Origin: Oscillospiraceae bacterium
Lineage (GTDB): Bacteria > Bacillota > Clostridia > Oscillospirales > Acutalibacteraceae
Length of the DNA stretch: 52,530 nt
Assembly: GCA_022508805.1 (NCBI GenBank)
Contig: JAFLUM010000012.1
Span: forward strand, 1-52,530
Reading direction: 5' to 3'
Positions 23,809-32,015 of this stretch are shown one piece after another. The notes under the pieces are model-generated. The model had not been told where the DNA came from. It saw only the letters and a list, made by a program, of their open reading frames with translations, and searched no databases. The translations under genes and the position numbers were made by a program. Each line of letters starts with the position of its first letter. Position 1 is the stretch's first letter.

Positions 23809-24477
23809 ATGCAAAAAATTGTCGGTTCGGTATTCGACGTCATCGCATTCTCAAACGGTATCATTTATACAAAACAAAAGGTCCTTGAAAACGGCTCTGT
23901 CAAAGTCAATTTTTACGGATATGATATAAAAAGAATGCAGAATACTCCCGTTACAAAAAGTGTTTACCTTTTAAATAAATTCGGTTCGGAATATAAAAAA
24001 ATAGCGGAACGGCTCGGCGATTATGTGTCCTGTGCGGCTGATCTTATACAGCAGCGTCAGGCGGTCGTTGTGTATCCGAGCGGGGAGACGGGACTTTTTT
24101 CTCCCGACGGTGATATGATTTGGTCAAGTGACCTGCTTTATCATGATGCGGCAATAAACGGAGTCGCCTGCGACGGCAGGCAGCTCTGGAGCGTTGTGCC
24201 TGAGCGCAACTGTGTGGTATGCTATTCGCTTTCCCACAAAAAATTCAGTATGCGCATCGGCTCCGAGGACTCAGATTCGTTCCAAAGACCTGTTTCGGTC
24301 TCAAAATATAATGACGAGCTTTTTGTTTGCAACGCCGATTCGCGAAAAGTCAGGACGATAAACCTTAAAGATTATTCCGTAAATGATTTTCGCATTTTTG
24401 ACGAGCCTGTATATAAATATTTAAGATCCTGCGGCAAGGAAATAGCAGTTCTCGAATCGGGCGTGTACATCCTGTGA
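23809..24477 (+). CDS. Hypothetical protein, possible beta-propeller
   Basis: ATG 23809 is preferred over a GTG at 23800 because GGCGGTG is seven bases away; 222 residues. The protein is rich in strands with repeated patterns such as AVVVYPSGETGLFSPDGDMIWSS and LWSVVPERNCVVCYSL, spaced like blades of an NHL- or WD-type propeller, followed by PVSVSKYNDELFVCNADSRKV. It has no signal peptide or membrane helix, so it is probably cytoplasmic. No family is recognised; the DUF1292 gene follows with its own promoter. Confidence 0.65.
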   Translation: MQKIVGSVFDVIAFSNGIIYTKQKVLENGSVKVNFYGYDIKRMQNTPVTKSVYLLNKFGSEYKKIAERLGDYVSCAADLIQQRQAVVVYPSGETGLFSPDGDMIWSSDLLYHDAAINGVACDGRQLWSVVPERNCVVCYSLSHKKFSMRIGSEDSDSFQRPVSVSKYNDELFVCNADSRKVRTINLKDYSVNDFRIFDEPVYKYLRSCGKEIAVLESGVYIL

Positions 24478-24495
24478 TTTATCTATATTTTCCTG

Positions 24496-24524
24496 TTGAC
24501 GAATACCTTTTAATAGGATAAAAT
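24496..24524 (+). promoter_or_regulatory. Promoter of the DUF1292 gene
   Basis: TTGACG (24496-24501), 17-base spacer, TAAAAT (24519-24524), 30 bases before the ATG; an AAAAAGGAG ribosome site follows. Confidence 0.7.
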
Positions 24525-24553
24525 GAATTTAACAAGAAAAAGGAGCAGCAAAT

Positions 24554-24850
24554 ATGAGTGAGGAATACAATCCCGATATCGTAACGGTAGTTGACGAAAA
24601 CGGTGAAGAACATACCTTTGAGGAACTTGACAGAATTGAGACCGACAGCGGCAGATATGTTGCGCTTATACCTGTGTATGATGAAGCGGAGGATATCCTT
24701 GACGACGACGGCGAGCTTATCATTTTGAAGGTGTCTGAGGAGGACGGCGAAACATATCTTGAGCCTATCGAGGACGATAACGAATTCAACGAGATCGGCA
24801 AGATCTTTGAAGAAAGACTGTCGGATATGTTCTCTTTTGAGGAAGAATAA
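24554..24850 (+). CDS. DUF1292-family acidic protein
   Basis: Protein of 98 residues, very acidic, with IVTVVDENGEEHTFEELDRIE, YVALIPVYDE and EDGETYLEPIEDDNEF, the known DUF1292 pattern (YrzB-like in Bacillus). Function unknown. The start is at 24554 behind AAAAAGGAGCAG. The gene ends 25 bases before the 6S RNA. Confidence 0.85.
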   Translation: MSEEYNPDIVTVVDENGEEHTFEELDRIETDSGRYVALIPVYDEAEDILDDDGELIILKVSEEDGETYLEPIEDDNEFNEIGKIFEERLSDMFSFEEE

Positions 24851-24874
24851 TCAGTAATTCAAGAACATAAAAAA

Positions 24875-25064
24875 TCACCCTGCGGAGCACGATAACTACG
24901 GCTGATATTAACCCAACAATCAATAAAAGGGAGTCATATCTCGCGAAGCTCGGAGCAGACCTCCCGTCAATTTGACGGACGAAGGGAGCAAAGGTCTTTG
25001 CGGACGACACCCACCTGCAATACGCAGGTTATTATTCGCCGTTCCCGACTCTGCGGGGCTTGTT
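24875..25064 (+). ncRNA. ssrS: 6S RNA
   Basis: About 190 nt. The ends close as a stem: CCCTGCGGAG (24878-24887) with CTCTGCGGGG (25049-25058), ten pairs including two G-T. The 3' half carries the conserved block GACGACACCCACCTGCAATA, followed by CGCAGGTTATTATTCGCC. This matches the E. coli 6S stretch of the same form, in which GACGACAC leads to CACCTT, a short hairpin and AGGGTTA. Two long arms with a central open region fit the rod structure that mimics open promoter DNA and binds RNA polymerase. A 40-bp copy of the 3' end lies at 25142-25181. Confidence 0.8.
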
Positions 25065-25141
25065 TTATTCGATTACTTTAACGACAAAACATTTTTTTAA
25101 TAATAAAAAATAACAAGGTTCTAACGCGTAGCGTTAGGTTC

Positions 25142-25181
25142 TTATTATTCGCCGTTCCCGACTCTGCGGGGCTTGTTTTAT
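25142..25181 (+). repeat. 40-bp perfect duplicate of the 6S RNA 3' end
   Basis: Identical over 40 bases to 25029-25068. It is preceded by an unrelated hairpin, CTAACGC GTA GCGTTAG, in the place of the 6S terminal hairpin, and by AACAAGG (25112-25118), which can pair with its CTTGTT. It may be a degenerate second 6S locus or a partial duplication. The region 25070-25290 otherwise contains no gene. Confidence 0.85.
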
Positions 25182-25300
25182 CAAAAATATTATTATATCA
25201 AACAGCTAATATTTTAAGCGTGCTTTAATCCGCGCTTTTTTGTTTATTTATCAAAAATGCCGTCAAAACTCCTTGTGTATCAACATAAGGAGTGATTTTT

Positions 25301-25912
25301 TTGAAAAAAAAGATAATAAGAATTGAAGTCTCTGTTTTAGCCGCTCTGTTACTGCTCTGCATAGTTAATATTTCGTCTTTTTCGCAACAATGTGATGAGA
25401 TAAGGGACAAAATGCTCAGAATGCACGTTATAGCTAATTCCGACAGTGATGCAGATCAGGAATTAAAGTTAAAAGTCAGAGATGCAGTATTGGCAGACGG
25501 CAAGGATATTTTTGACGGTTCGGTGACAGCTGAGCAAGCGGAGGAAAAAATACTTCCCGAGACCGAAAGACTTCGTGATACTGCCTTGCAAGTCATAAAA
25601 AACGAGGGATATGACTATGACGTACAGGTGACCGTATGTAACGAGTATTTCACAACAAGAACATACGACAATTCAATAACGCTCCCCGCCGGATACTATA
25701 CTTCCGTCAAGGTGGTAATAGGCGAGGGTGCAGGGCACAACTGGTGGTGCGTGATGTTCCCGCCCATGTGTCTGCCTGCCGCCGAAGCTGAGTGCGAAAT
25801 ATCCGACGTTCTTGACGATGAACAAACCGATATAGTCGAAAACGGCAGTAAATATCATTTTAAATTTAAAATTGTTGAGATATATGAGGAACTGATACGA
25901 AAATTTAAATAG
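25301..25912 (+). CDS. spoIIR: Stage II sporulation protein R
   Basis: TTG 25301 is preferred: AAGGAGTGA at 25287-25294 is six bases away. The 203-residue protein has an N-terminal hydrophobic signal (about 8-25) and the SpoIIR hallmarks LRMHVIANSDSDADQELKLKVRDAVL and GHNWWCVMFPPMC. SpoIIR is secreted from the forespore and triggers SpoIIGA to process pro-sigma-E in the mother cell. The family is found only in endospore formers. Confidence 0.92.
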   Translation: MKKKIIRIEVSVLAALLLLCIVNISSFSQQCDEIRDKMLRMHVIANSDSDADQELKLKVRDAVLADGKDIFDGSVTAEQAEEKILPETERLRDTALQVIKNEGYDYDVQVTVCNEYFTTRTYDNSITLPAGYYTSVKVVIGEGAGHNWWCVMFPPMCLPAAEAECEISDVLDDEQTDIVENGSKYHFKFKIVEIYEELIRKFK

Positions 25913-25915
25913 GTC

Positions 25916-25945
25916 TTTACAAGTGGCATTCTATTTTGGTAAAAT
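25916..25945 (+). promoter_or_regulatory. Promoter of the hexosaminidase operon
   Basis: TTTACA (25916-25921), 18-base spacer, TAAAAT (25940-25945). It would start RNA just before the structured leader at 25970. Confidence 0.5.
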
Positions 25946-25969
25946 ATGTATATATGTGATTTTGGAGGA

Positions 25970-26096
25970 GTTAGTGTGAAAAAATCACGCTAACATATTT
26001 TGAGGTGGACAAAATTACCGTCACGCCTTGTTCGGCTACACAAGGATTAAATGTGATGTTGAGAAGCTTTTGTAGCCGGAAAGGCTATGGTAATAT
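25970..26096 (+). promoter_or_regulatory. Structured leader, copy 1 (candidate new cis-regulatory RNA)
   Basis: The leader ends one base before the GH20 ATG. Helices seen: P0 GTTAGTGTGA/TCACGCTAAC (25970-25994); P1 ATTACC (26014-26019) with GGTAAT (26089-26094); P2 GTCAC (26020-26024) with GTGAT (26053-26057); P3 CCTTG (26026-26030) with CAAGG (26041-26045); P4 TAGCC/GGCTA (26073-26087). The P3 loop TTCGGCTAC (26031-26039) is complementary to GTAGCCGGA (26072-26080), allowing a pseudoknot or a switch with P4. The SD-like GGAAAGG (26078-26084) sits in the P4 loop. A mini-ORF GTG-AAA-AAA-TCA-CGC-TAA (25976) has GGAGGAG before it. The second copy is at 34816-34974. Confidence 0.65.
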
Positions 26097-27674
26097 ATGA
26101 GCGCACCGAAATACAGCATCATACCAAAACCGCAAAAATATGAAGCTATAGACGGAACGTTTACCGTGACACCGAATACGGCGGTGCTTTGCGTACCTGA
26201 ATTTAAAAATGCAGGTATGTACCTTTCCGAGTTCTTAAGGACGAAAAAGGATGCATCCGACGGTGCAATAAAATTCAATAAAGACGATTCACTCAAAAGT
26301 GAGGGCTACCGCCTTAAAATAAGCAGTGACGGTATAACAATAACCGCATCTGATGCACGCGGAGCATTCTACGGTGCCGTTACTTTAAAAATCATTATTA
26401 TGCAAGGTAAACAGGCAGACGGTAAAGCCGTGCTGAACGGTGCGGATATATATGATTATCCCGAGTATGAGTTCAGAAGCGGTATGCTTGATGAAAGTCG
26501 CCATTTCTTTGGCGCGGATGCCGTGAAAAGACTGCTTGACAGCATGGCGATGGTTAAGCTCAATAAATTTCATTGGCACTTAAGCGATGATCAGGGCTTT
26601 CGTATTGAGAGCGAAAAGTTCCCTCGTCTCAACGAGATAGGCAGTAAGCGAAAGGATGAATATCTTGTCCCGTCAGGGGCGCTTGCCGCTGTGTCGGAGC
26701 TGAAAATAACGGGTGGCGAATACTGTCACTATTATAAAAAAAGCGAAATTCGTGAGATCGTCGAGTACGCCCAAAAGCTTTGCATCGACATAATCCCCGA
26801 AATCGATATGCCCGGTCACACGGTCGCACTGCTTGCGTCATATAAAGAGCTGTCCTGTATGAAGGGTGAATATGAGGTCAATTATAAAAACGGAATAATG
26901 GAGGACATTTTGTGCGCGGGTCAACCTGAAACGTATGAATTTCTTGAAAAACTGCTGCAAGAGATTTGTGAGTTGTTCCCGTACAAATATTTCCATATAG
27001 GCGGCGATGAGGCGTTATTCGGACATAAGATTTGGGAAAAGGACTGCCCCGTCTGTCAAGCAGAGATCAAGAAAAATTCCCTTAAAAACGGCGCTGAGCT
27101 TCAAGAGCTGTTTATAAGCAGAATAAATAAAATACTTAACGGATTTGGCAAGACTTGTATCGAGTGGAACGATGGCGTCGGAGAAAAAACCGACGAAAAT
27201 ATCATCTGCCAGTATTGGACACTACGCGGACCGATGTGGCTAAAAAAAGAGATGGGAAAAAGAAAGTTTATAATTTCTCCCGTTACGCATTTTTATTTTG
27301 ATTACAGCTATGCCCACACACCGCTAAAAAAGACGTATAGCTATGTACCGCCGAAATTCGGTGATAACGATAGTGTTTTAGGCTTTGAGTTCGAAATGTG
27401 GACGGAATGGATAACCGAAGAAAGCGCAGTGCAGTTTTCGGTTTATCCGAGGATCTTTGCCGTAGCCGAGCTTGCGTGGACAAGGGGCTCAATTCGCAAT
27501 TATAAAGATTTCTATAAACGCCTTGATTTCTTTAAGGCATATATGCGTTCAAAAAATATCAACTATTCACGGTTAGAAAAAAGAAAGCTTGCCATAAGAA
27601 ACCGTTCCGGTTACAACTTGGGCAAATTCGGACCGGAATATAAATATAACGAAAAAATCAAAGAAACGGAATAA
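26097..27674 (+). CDS. Beta-N-acetylhexosaminidase, GH20
   Basis: Protein of 525 residues without signal peptide, so cytoplasmic. An N-terminal GH20b-like domain (1-125, GGVTITASDARGAFYGAVTL pattern) precedes the GH20 barrel: DESRHFFGADAVKRLLDSMA, KFHWHLSDDQGFRIE, IIPEIDMPGHTVALLA, and the catalytic D304-E305 pair in HIGGDEALF. It removes terminal GlcNAc or GalNAc from glycans or chitooligosaccharides. The ATG is within the structured leader repeat. The next gene begins 11 bases later, so the phosphate transporter is likely cotranscribed. Confidence 0.92.
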   Translation: MSAPKYSIIPKPQKYEAIDGTFTVTPNTAVLCVPEFKNAGMYLSEFLRTKKDASDGAIKFNKDDSLKSEGYRLKISSDGITITASDARGAFYGAVTLKIIIMQGKQADGKAVLNGADIYDYPEYEFRSGMLDESRHFFGADAVKRLLDSMAMVKLNKFHWHLSDDQGFRIESEKFPRLNEIGSKRKDEYLVPSGALAAVSELKITGGEYCHYYKKSEIREIVEYAQKLCIDIIPEIDMPGHTVALLASYKELSCMKGEYEVNYKNGIMEDILCAGQPETYEFLEKLLQEICELFPYKYFHIGGDEALFGHKIWEKDCPVCQAEIKKNSLKNGAELQELFISRINKILNGFGKTCIEWNDGVGEKTDENIICQYWTLRGPMWLKKEMGKRKFIISPVTHFYFDYSYAHTPLKKTYSYVPPKFGDNDSVLGFEFEMWTEWITEESAVQFSVYPRIFAVAELAWTRGSIRNYKDFYKRLDFFKAYMRSKNINYSRLEKRKLAIRNRSGYNLGKFGPEYKYNEKIKETE

Positions 27675-27685
27675 GGATTGTTATT

Positions 27686-29347
27686 ATGGCTATAAGAAGT
27701 ATACTGTCTTTACTTGCCGGTGTCGGAATGCTTTTATTCGGCATAAAAACTATGGGCGACGGTTTGGAATATGCCGCAGGCTCAAAAATGAAAAAAATTC
27801 TCGGTACTCTTACAAAGAACCGATTTACAGCTGTACTTATGGGAGCGCTCGTAACTGCACTCATTCAAAGCTCCGCAGCGACAACGGTCATGGTCGTGGG
27901 TTTTGTAAACGCAGGACTTATGACCCTTGCTCAGGCGGCGGGAGTTATCATGGGCGCCAATATCGGAACGACGGCTACAAGTGTACTTATTGCGCTGAAT
28001 TTGGGAAGTATTGCCCCTGTTGCACTGTTCATCGGCGTATTTTTGTATCTTTTTGTAAAAAAGGATATCGTAAAGCACATAGGTCAAACCATCGCCGGTT
28101 CCGGAATGCTGTTTTTCGGACTTAATACAATGTCCTCGGCTACAGAGTTTTTGCAGAGCTCTGATGCGTTCATAGGTTTCATAACCAAATACTCCAATCC
28201 GTTTATAGGAATACTGATAGGAATTGTTATAACAGTCGCCATTCAAAGCTCCGCAGGAAGTATCGGTATATTGCAGGCGTTGGCACTTCAGGGGCTTATT
28301 CCTCTGAATTTTGCCATATATATAATTTACGGTCAAAATATCGGCACCGTTGTTACAGCATTGATTTCTTCAGCGGCATCAAAAACAAATTCAAAGCGTG
28401 CTGCAGTCATACATCTTTTATTCAATGTAGTGGGAACAATAATTTTCCTACTTATTACGGCGTTTACACCGTATGTCAGTCTGCTGGAAAGCTTTACCGA
28501 CAATCCGGCTGCACAGATTTCGGCGGCACATATCATATTCAATGTTGTCAGCACCATTATTATATTCCCGTTCATAAACAAGCTTATTAAACTGTCCTGT
28601 ATTCTTGTTCCCGAAAAGGAAGAGGAGGCTGAAGATAAATCTCAATTCAAATTTTACGATACAAGACTTCTCAGCACACCGCCTGTTGCGGTCGCTCAGA
28701 TCGGTCGCGAGGTCGTCAGAATGGCAGAGCTTGCAAGAAAAAATTTAAACCGTGCTGCAGATGCTCTGATAAATGCGGATACTTCAAAATGTGGGAAAAT
28801 CATTGAAACAGAGGATACGATCAATTTCTTGAATCATAACATTACCTCTAATCTTGTTAAGATCAATGCGCTGGATCTCGACTATTCCGACGCTAAATAT
28901 ATCGGACGCCTTTTCCATGTAGTAAACGATATTGAGCGTATAGGTGACCATGCGCTGAACTTGAGTGAGGCAGCACAGGTACGCGTAGGTGAAAGAATGG
29001 AAATAAGCGATGAGGCTTTAGCTGAGCTTGAAAATATGCGCAGATGCACGATGACGCTTTTGGACGGCGCAATCAGTGCGTTTGAAAAGCAGGAATTGAC
29101 TGCAGAAGAAGCAAGTCGTTTGGGCAAACTTGAAAATACGGTTGACGATCTGAAAAGAGAATACGAAACAAAGCATATTGAAAGGCTCAACAAAAACAGA
29201 TGTGAAACCCGTGCAGGACTTATGTTTGTCAATACTCTGATCGATTTTGAAAGAGTAGGCGACCACGCTATGAACATTGCGTGGAAAGTGCGAAAAAGAC
29301 CGCAAGAGGAGATAGAGGCAGAACCCGCCGTAATAGGAAATATTTAA
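27686..29347 (+). CDS. Na/Pi-cotransporter family protein with PhoU domain
   Basis: Protein of 553 residues. About eight membrane helices with the duplicated Na/Pi motif, ALIQSSAATTVMVVGFVNAG (about 50) and VAIQSSAGSIGILQALALQG (about 180). From about 335 a soluble PhoU-like helical domain ends the protein, including DIERIGDHALNLSEAA and DFERVGDHAMNIAWK, the two PhoU repeats. Bacterial members export or import phosphate with Na+; the PhoU part senses phosphate state. AAGGA ribosome site; a terminator follows at 29363. Confidence 0.88.
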   Translation: MAIRSILSLLAGVGMLLFGIKTMGDGLEYAAGSKMKKILGTLTKNRFTAVLMGALVTALIQSSAATTVMVVGFVNAGLMTLAQAAGVIMGANIGTTATSVLIALNLGSIAPVALFIGVFLYLFVKKDIVKHIGQTIAGSGMLFFGLNTMSSATEFLQSSDAFIGFITKYSNPFIGILIGIVITVAIQSSAGSIGILQALALQGLIPLNFAIYIIYGQNIGTVVTALISSAASKTNSKRAAVIHLLFNVVGTIIFLLITAFTPYVSLLESFTDNPAAQISAAHIIFNVVSTIIIFPFINKLIKLSCILVPEKEEEAEDKSQFKFYDTRLLSTPPVAVAQIGREVVRMAELARKNLNRAADALINADTSKCGKIIETEDTINFLNHNITSNLVKINALDLDYSDAKYIGRLFHVVNDIERIGDHALNLSEAAQVRVGERMEISDEALAELENMRRCTMTLLDGAISAFEKQELTAEEASRLGKLENTVDDLKREYETKHIERLNKNRCETRAGLMFVNTLIDFERVGDHAMNIAWKVRKRPQEEIEAEPAVIGNI

Positions 29348-29362
29348 ATTAAGTATAAATAA

Positions 29363-29397
29363 TGGGGCAATTCATTGCGAATCGCCCCAATTTTTTT
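29363..29397 (+). terminator. Terminator of the GH20-Na/Pi operon
   Basis: TGGGGC (29363-29368) and GCCCCA (29384-29389) with partial pairing of AATTC/GAAT inside, then seven T. It also faces the end of the convergent ackA gene. Confidence 0.75.
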
Positions 29398-29414
29398 GTA
29401 AAAGTATATTTCCC

Positions 29415-30623
29415 TTACAGTGCGTTAACTATATCACGAGTATCTCTTGCGATAAGAAGCTCCTCGTCGGTGGGAAGCACAAATACCTTGACCTTTGATT
29501 TTTCGGTAGATATTTCTCCTTCTTTGCCTTTGACAAGCGTTGCGTTGTAAGCCTCGTCAATATCTATTCCGAGATATGTGAGCTCTTTACAAATTTTGGC
29601 TCTCATATCCTCAGCGTTTTCACCTATACCGCCGGTAAATACGATAGCGTCAAGTCCGTCCATAGCAGCCGTAAACGCGCCGATGTATTTTTTGATCTCA
29701 TACATCTGAATTCCACGTGCAAGCTGACATCTCTCGTTACCTTTTGCGGCCGCATCTTTAACGTCACGGTCATCGGAGGATACACCTGAAACACCGAGAA
29801 CACCGGATTTCTTATTGAGGAGAGTATCCATTTCTTTGACAGTGAGTCCTTCTTTTTCCATAATATACAGTACGACTGACGGGTCAATGGCGCCGCAGCG
29901 TGTACCCATTATCTCGCCGTCAAGAGGGGTGAGACCCATTGTGGTGTCAATAACCTTACCGTATTTAACAGCCGTGATAGACGAGCCGTTTCCAAGATGG
30001 CAGGTGACAATTTTAAGATCTTCAATATTTTTACCCATAACCTCAGCGCATCTTGCACTTACAAAACGGTGAGAGGTGCCGTGGAAACCGTAGCGGCGGA
30101 TTTGATATTTTTCGTAATATTCATACGGTACAGGAAAAATGTATGCCTCGGGCGGCATAGTGCTGTGGAAAGCGTTGTCAAATACCGCGACCTGAGGAAC
30201 ATTTTTACCGAAAAGTTTAATACTTGCATTTATTCCCTCAATATTTGCCGGATTGTGAAGAGGAGCTAAGTCGCTAAGGCTTTCAATAGTCTTTATGACT
30301 TCGTCGTTAATAAGTGTGCTCTCGCAAAGAACAGCACCGCCCTGGACAACTCTGTGACCGACAGCGGTAATTTCTGAAATATCGTCTATTACCTTGTATT
30401 CACCCTCTGTAAGAGCCTTTTTGACTTCCTCAAATGCCTCGGTATGATTTCGCATTGTGGCTTGATACTCAACCTTTTTTCCGTCAGGAGTTTTAAAACT
30501 GACACATGATTCAGCCATACCGATTCTTTCACAAACACCTTTTGCGATAACGCTTTCGTCCGCCATATCAATAAGCTGATATTTAAGAGAAGAGCTGCCC
30601 GCGTTAATTACGAGTATTTTCAT
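29415..30623 (-). CDS. ackA: Acetate kinase
   Basis: The start at 30623 with GGAGG (30630-30634) gives 402 residues, the family length. Motifs: KILVINAGSSSLKYQLID, HRVVQGG, VAVFDNAFHSTMP, RRYGFHGTSHRFV, VTCHLGNGSSI, TTMGLTPLDGEIMGTRCG and VFTGGIGENAEDMR. It makes ATP from acetyl phosphate and ADP in acetate fermentation. No phosphotransacetylase gene is adjacent. It is transcribed divergently from tmcAL, an acetate-using tRNA-modifying enzyme. Confidence 0.96.
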   Translation of the reverse strand: MKILVINAGSSSLKYQLIDMADESVIAKGVCERIGMAESCVSFKTPDGKKVEYQATMRNHTEAFEEVKKALTEGEYKVIDDISEITAVGHRVVQGGAVLCESTLINDEVIKTIESLSDLAPLHNPANIEGINASIKLFGKNVPQVAVFDNAFHSTMPPEAYIFPVPYEYYEKYQIRRYGFHGTSHRFVSARCAEVMGKNIEDLKIVTCHLGNGSSITAVKYGKVIDTTMGLTPLDGEIMGTRCGAIDPSVVLYIMEKEGLTVKEMDTLLNKKSGVLGVSGVSSDDRDVKDAAAKGNERCQLARGIQMYEIKKYIGAFTAAMDGLDAIVFTGGIGENAEDMRAKICKELTYLGIDIDEAYNATLVKGKEGEISTEKSKVKVFVLPTDEELLIARDTRDIVNAL

Positions 30624-30675
30624 TTTTATCCTCCATATAAATAAAATTTTCTTGAAGTGGTTTGAAACCTGTATT

Positions 30676-30704
30676 ATTATATACTTGTATTTACACGATT
30701 TCAA
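30676..30704 (-). promoter_or_regulatory. Promoter of ackA
   Basis: On the minus strand TTGAAA (30699-30704), 17-base spacer, consensus TATAAT (30676-30681), about 53 bases before the ackA ATG. Confidence 0.7.
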
Positions 30705-30745
30705 GAGTATTTCCGCATTTTAAGGCGATTTGAAAGGAAATAGAT

Positions 30746-31924
30746 ATGTCTGTAATTGGAATTGTCTGCGAATTTAACCCCTTTCACAACGGGCACAAAT
30801 ATCTTATTGACAGCGTAAAAAAAGACGGCGACATTATCGTAGCCGTAATGAGCGGCAATTTTGTCCAAAGGGGAGAACCGGCTCTTTTTCCAAAGGAATA
30901 CAGAATAAAATCGGCACTTGAGTGCGGAGCGGATATAGTGCTTGAGTTGCCTTTTATTTATGCAACCGCTTCGGCAGAGATTTTTGCAGAAGTCGCTGTG
31001 ACAATTCTTGATGCCTTTGGCTGTGAAAAAATAGCCTTCGGTGCGGAAAACGCTGATATTGAGGCTGTTAAAACAACAGCAAATATCCTATCAAACGACG
31101 TTTTCAGCGCAAGCGTTGCAAAAAAACTTAAAACGGGAATAAGCTATCCTGCGGCACGTCAGGCAGCATTTTTAGAATACGGTGTAAATTTTGATATTTC
31201 CGCTCCAAATAATATTCTCGGTGTTGAATATGTTAAGGCAATAAATAAAATGAAATCCGAAATAATACCTGTTGCTGTAAAACGGCTCGGAGCAGGATAC
31301 AATGATATGGAAGCGACTGACGGCTTTGCATCCGCTTCTTATCTTCGAAAATTGATTTTCGAAAACTGTGATTTTTCTGAATTTGTCCCGTCAACGGTCG
31401 GGAAAATATACGCAGATGCATTGAAGAACGGCAGTTATGTGTCTTTTGAAAAATATAACACTGCAATGCTTTCGGTTCTCAGGCAAAATGTCTATTCCGA
31501 TTTATCACATATCGCAAATATGGCAGAGGGTCTTGAAAACCGAATAAAATCGGCTGTCAAAAAAAATATTACCGTGCAGGCAATTTACGATACAGCAAAA
31601 ACAAAGCGTTTTACCCATTCAAGAATAAGAAGAACGGTTTTGGCTGCGTGTTTCGGTATTACGGCAGAGGACCTGAAAATATCCGTGCCTTATTGCAGAC
31701 TTACAGGATTTCGTACGGAGAAAAATGACGAATTGGGGCTGCTCGCCTCAAAATGCAAAATTCCGTTTGCTGTAAGAAGCTCCGATATTAAAAATATCGG
31801 CTCATTTGATGTCGACAGAGTATTTGAGTTTGAAAACAAGTCTACCGATTTTTATAACCTGATATTGCATAATTCGCAAATTTCTGCCTCGGAAATGACA
31901 TTTTCACCCATAAAAATGAAATGA
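30746..31924 (+). CDS. tmcAL: tRNA(Met) cytidine acetate ligase
   Basis: Protein of 392 residues. N-terminus GIVCEFNPFHNGHKYLIDSV has the nucleotidyltransferase HxGH motif; later SGNFVQRGEPALFPKEYR, CGADIVLELPFIYATASAE and FGAENAD are characteristic of TmcAL. It activates acetate with ATP and acetylates cytidine 34 of elongator tRNA-Met. The known family length is about 390. The gene lies next to ackA in divergent orientation, so the two share the acetate pool. Ribosome site GAAAGGAAA. Confidence 0.93.
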   Translation: MSVIGIVCEFNPFHNGHKYLIDSVKKDGDIIVAVMSGNFVQRGEPALFPKEYRIKSALECGADIVLELPFIYATASAEIFAEVAVTILDAFGCEKIAFGAENADIEAVKTTANILSNDVFSASVAKKLKTGISYPAARQAAFLEYGVNFDISAPNNILGVEYVKAINKMKSEIIPVAVKRLGAGYNDMEATDGFASASYLRKLIFENCDFSEFVPSTVGKIYADALKNGSYVSFEKYNTAMLSVLRQNVYSDLSHIANMAEGLENRIKSAVKKNITVQAIYDTAKTKRFTHSRIRRTVLAACFGITAEDLKISVPYCRLTGFRTEKNDELGLLASKCKIPFAVRSSDIKNIGSFDVDRVFEFENKSTDFYNLILHNSQISASEMTFSPIKMK

Positions 31925-32015
31925 TATGAAGGAAATCTTGCAAAAAACACTTGATTTTTACCGATTAAAATTATAGAATTAATTGTATCTAATCTATTAG
32001 TACGGAGATGTTTTT

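Noticed and set aside
25976-25993. Mini-ORF MKKSR as a gene
   Set aside because: Too short to list as a gene; the same bases form the P0 hairpin, so conservation may reflect RNA structure. Kept as a note in the leader entries.
25970-26096. Known riboswitch (cobalamin, c-di-GMP, SAM, TPP, FMN, purine)
   Set aside because: None of the conserved core strings of these classes that I remember are present; the genes controlled do not fit their ligands.
27782-28336. Open frame of about 185 codons on the minus strand
   Set aside because: Antisense to the Na/Pi transporter helices; rich in Cys, Tyr and Arg as expected for reversed membrane codons.
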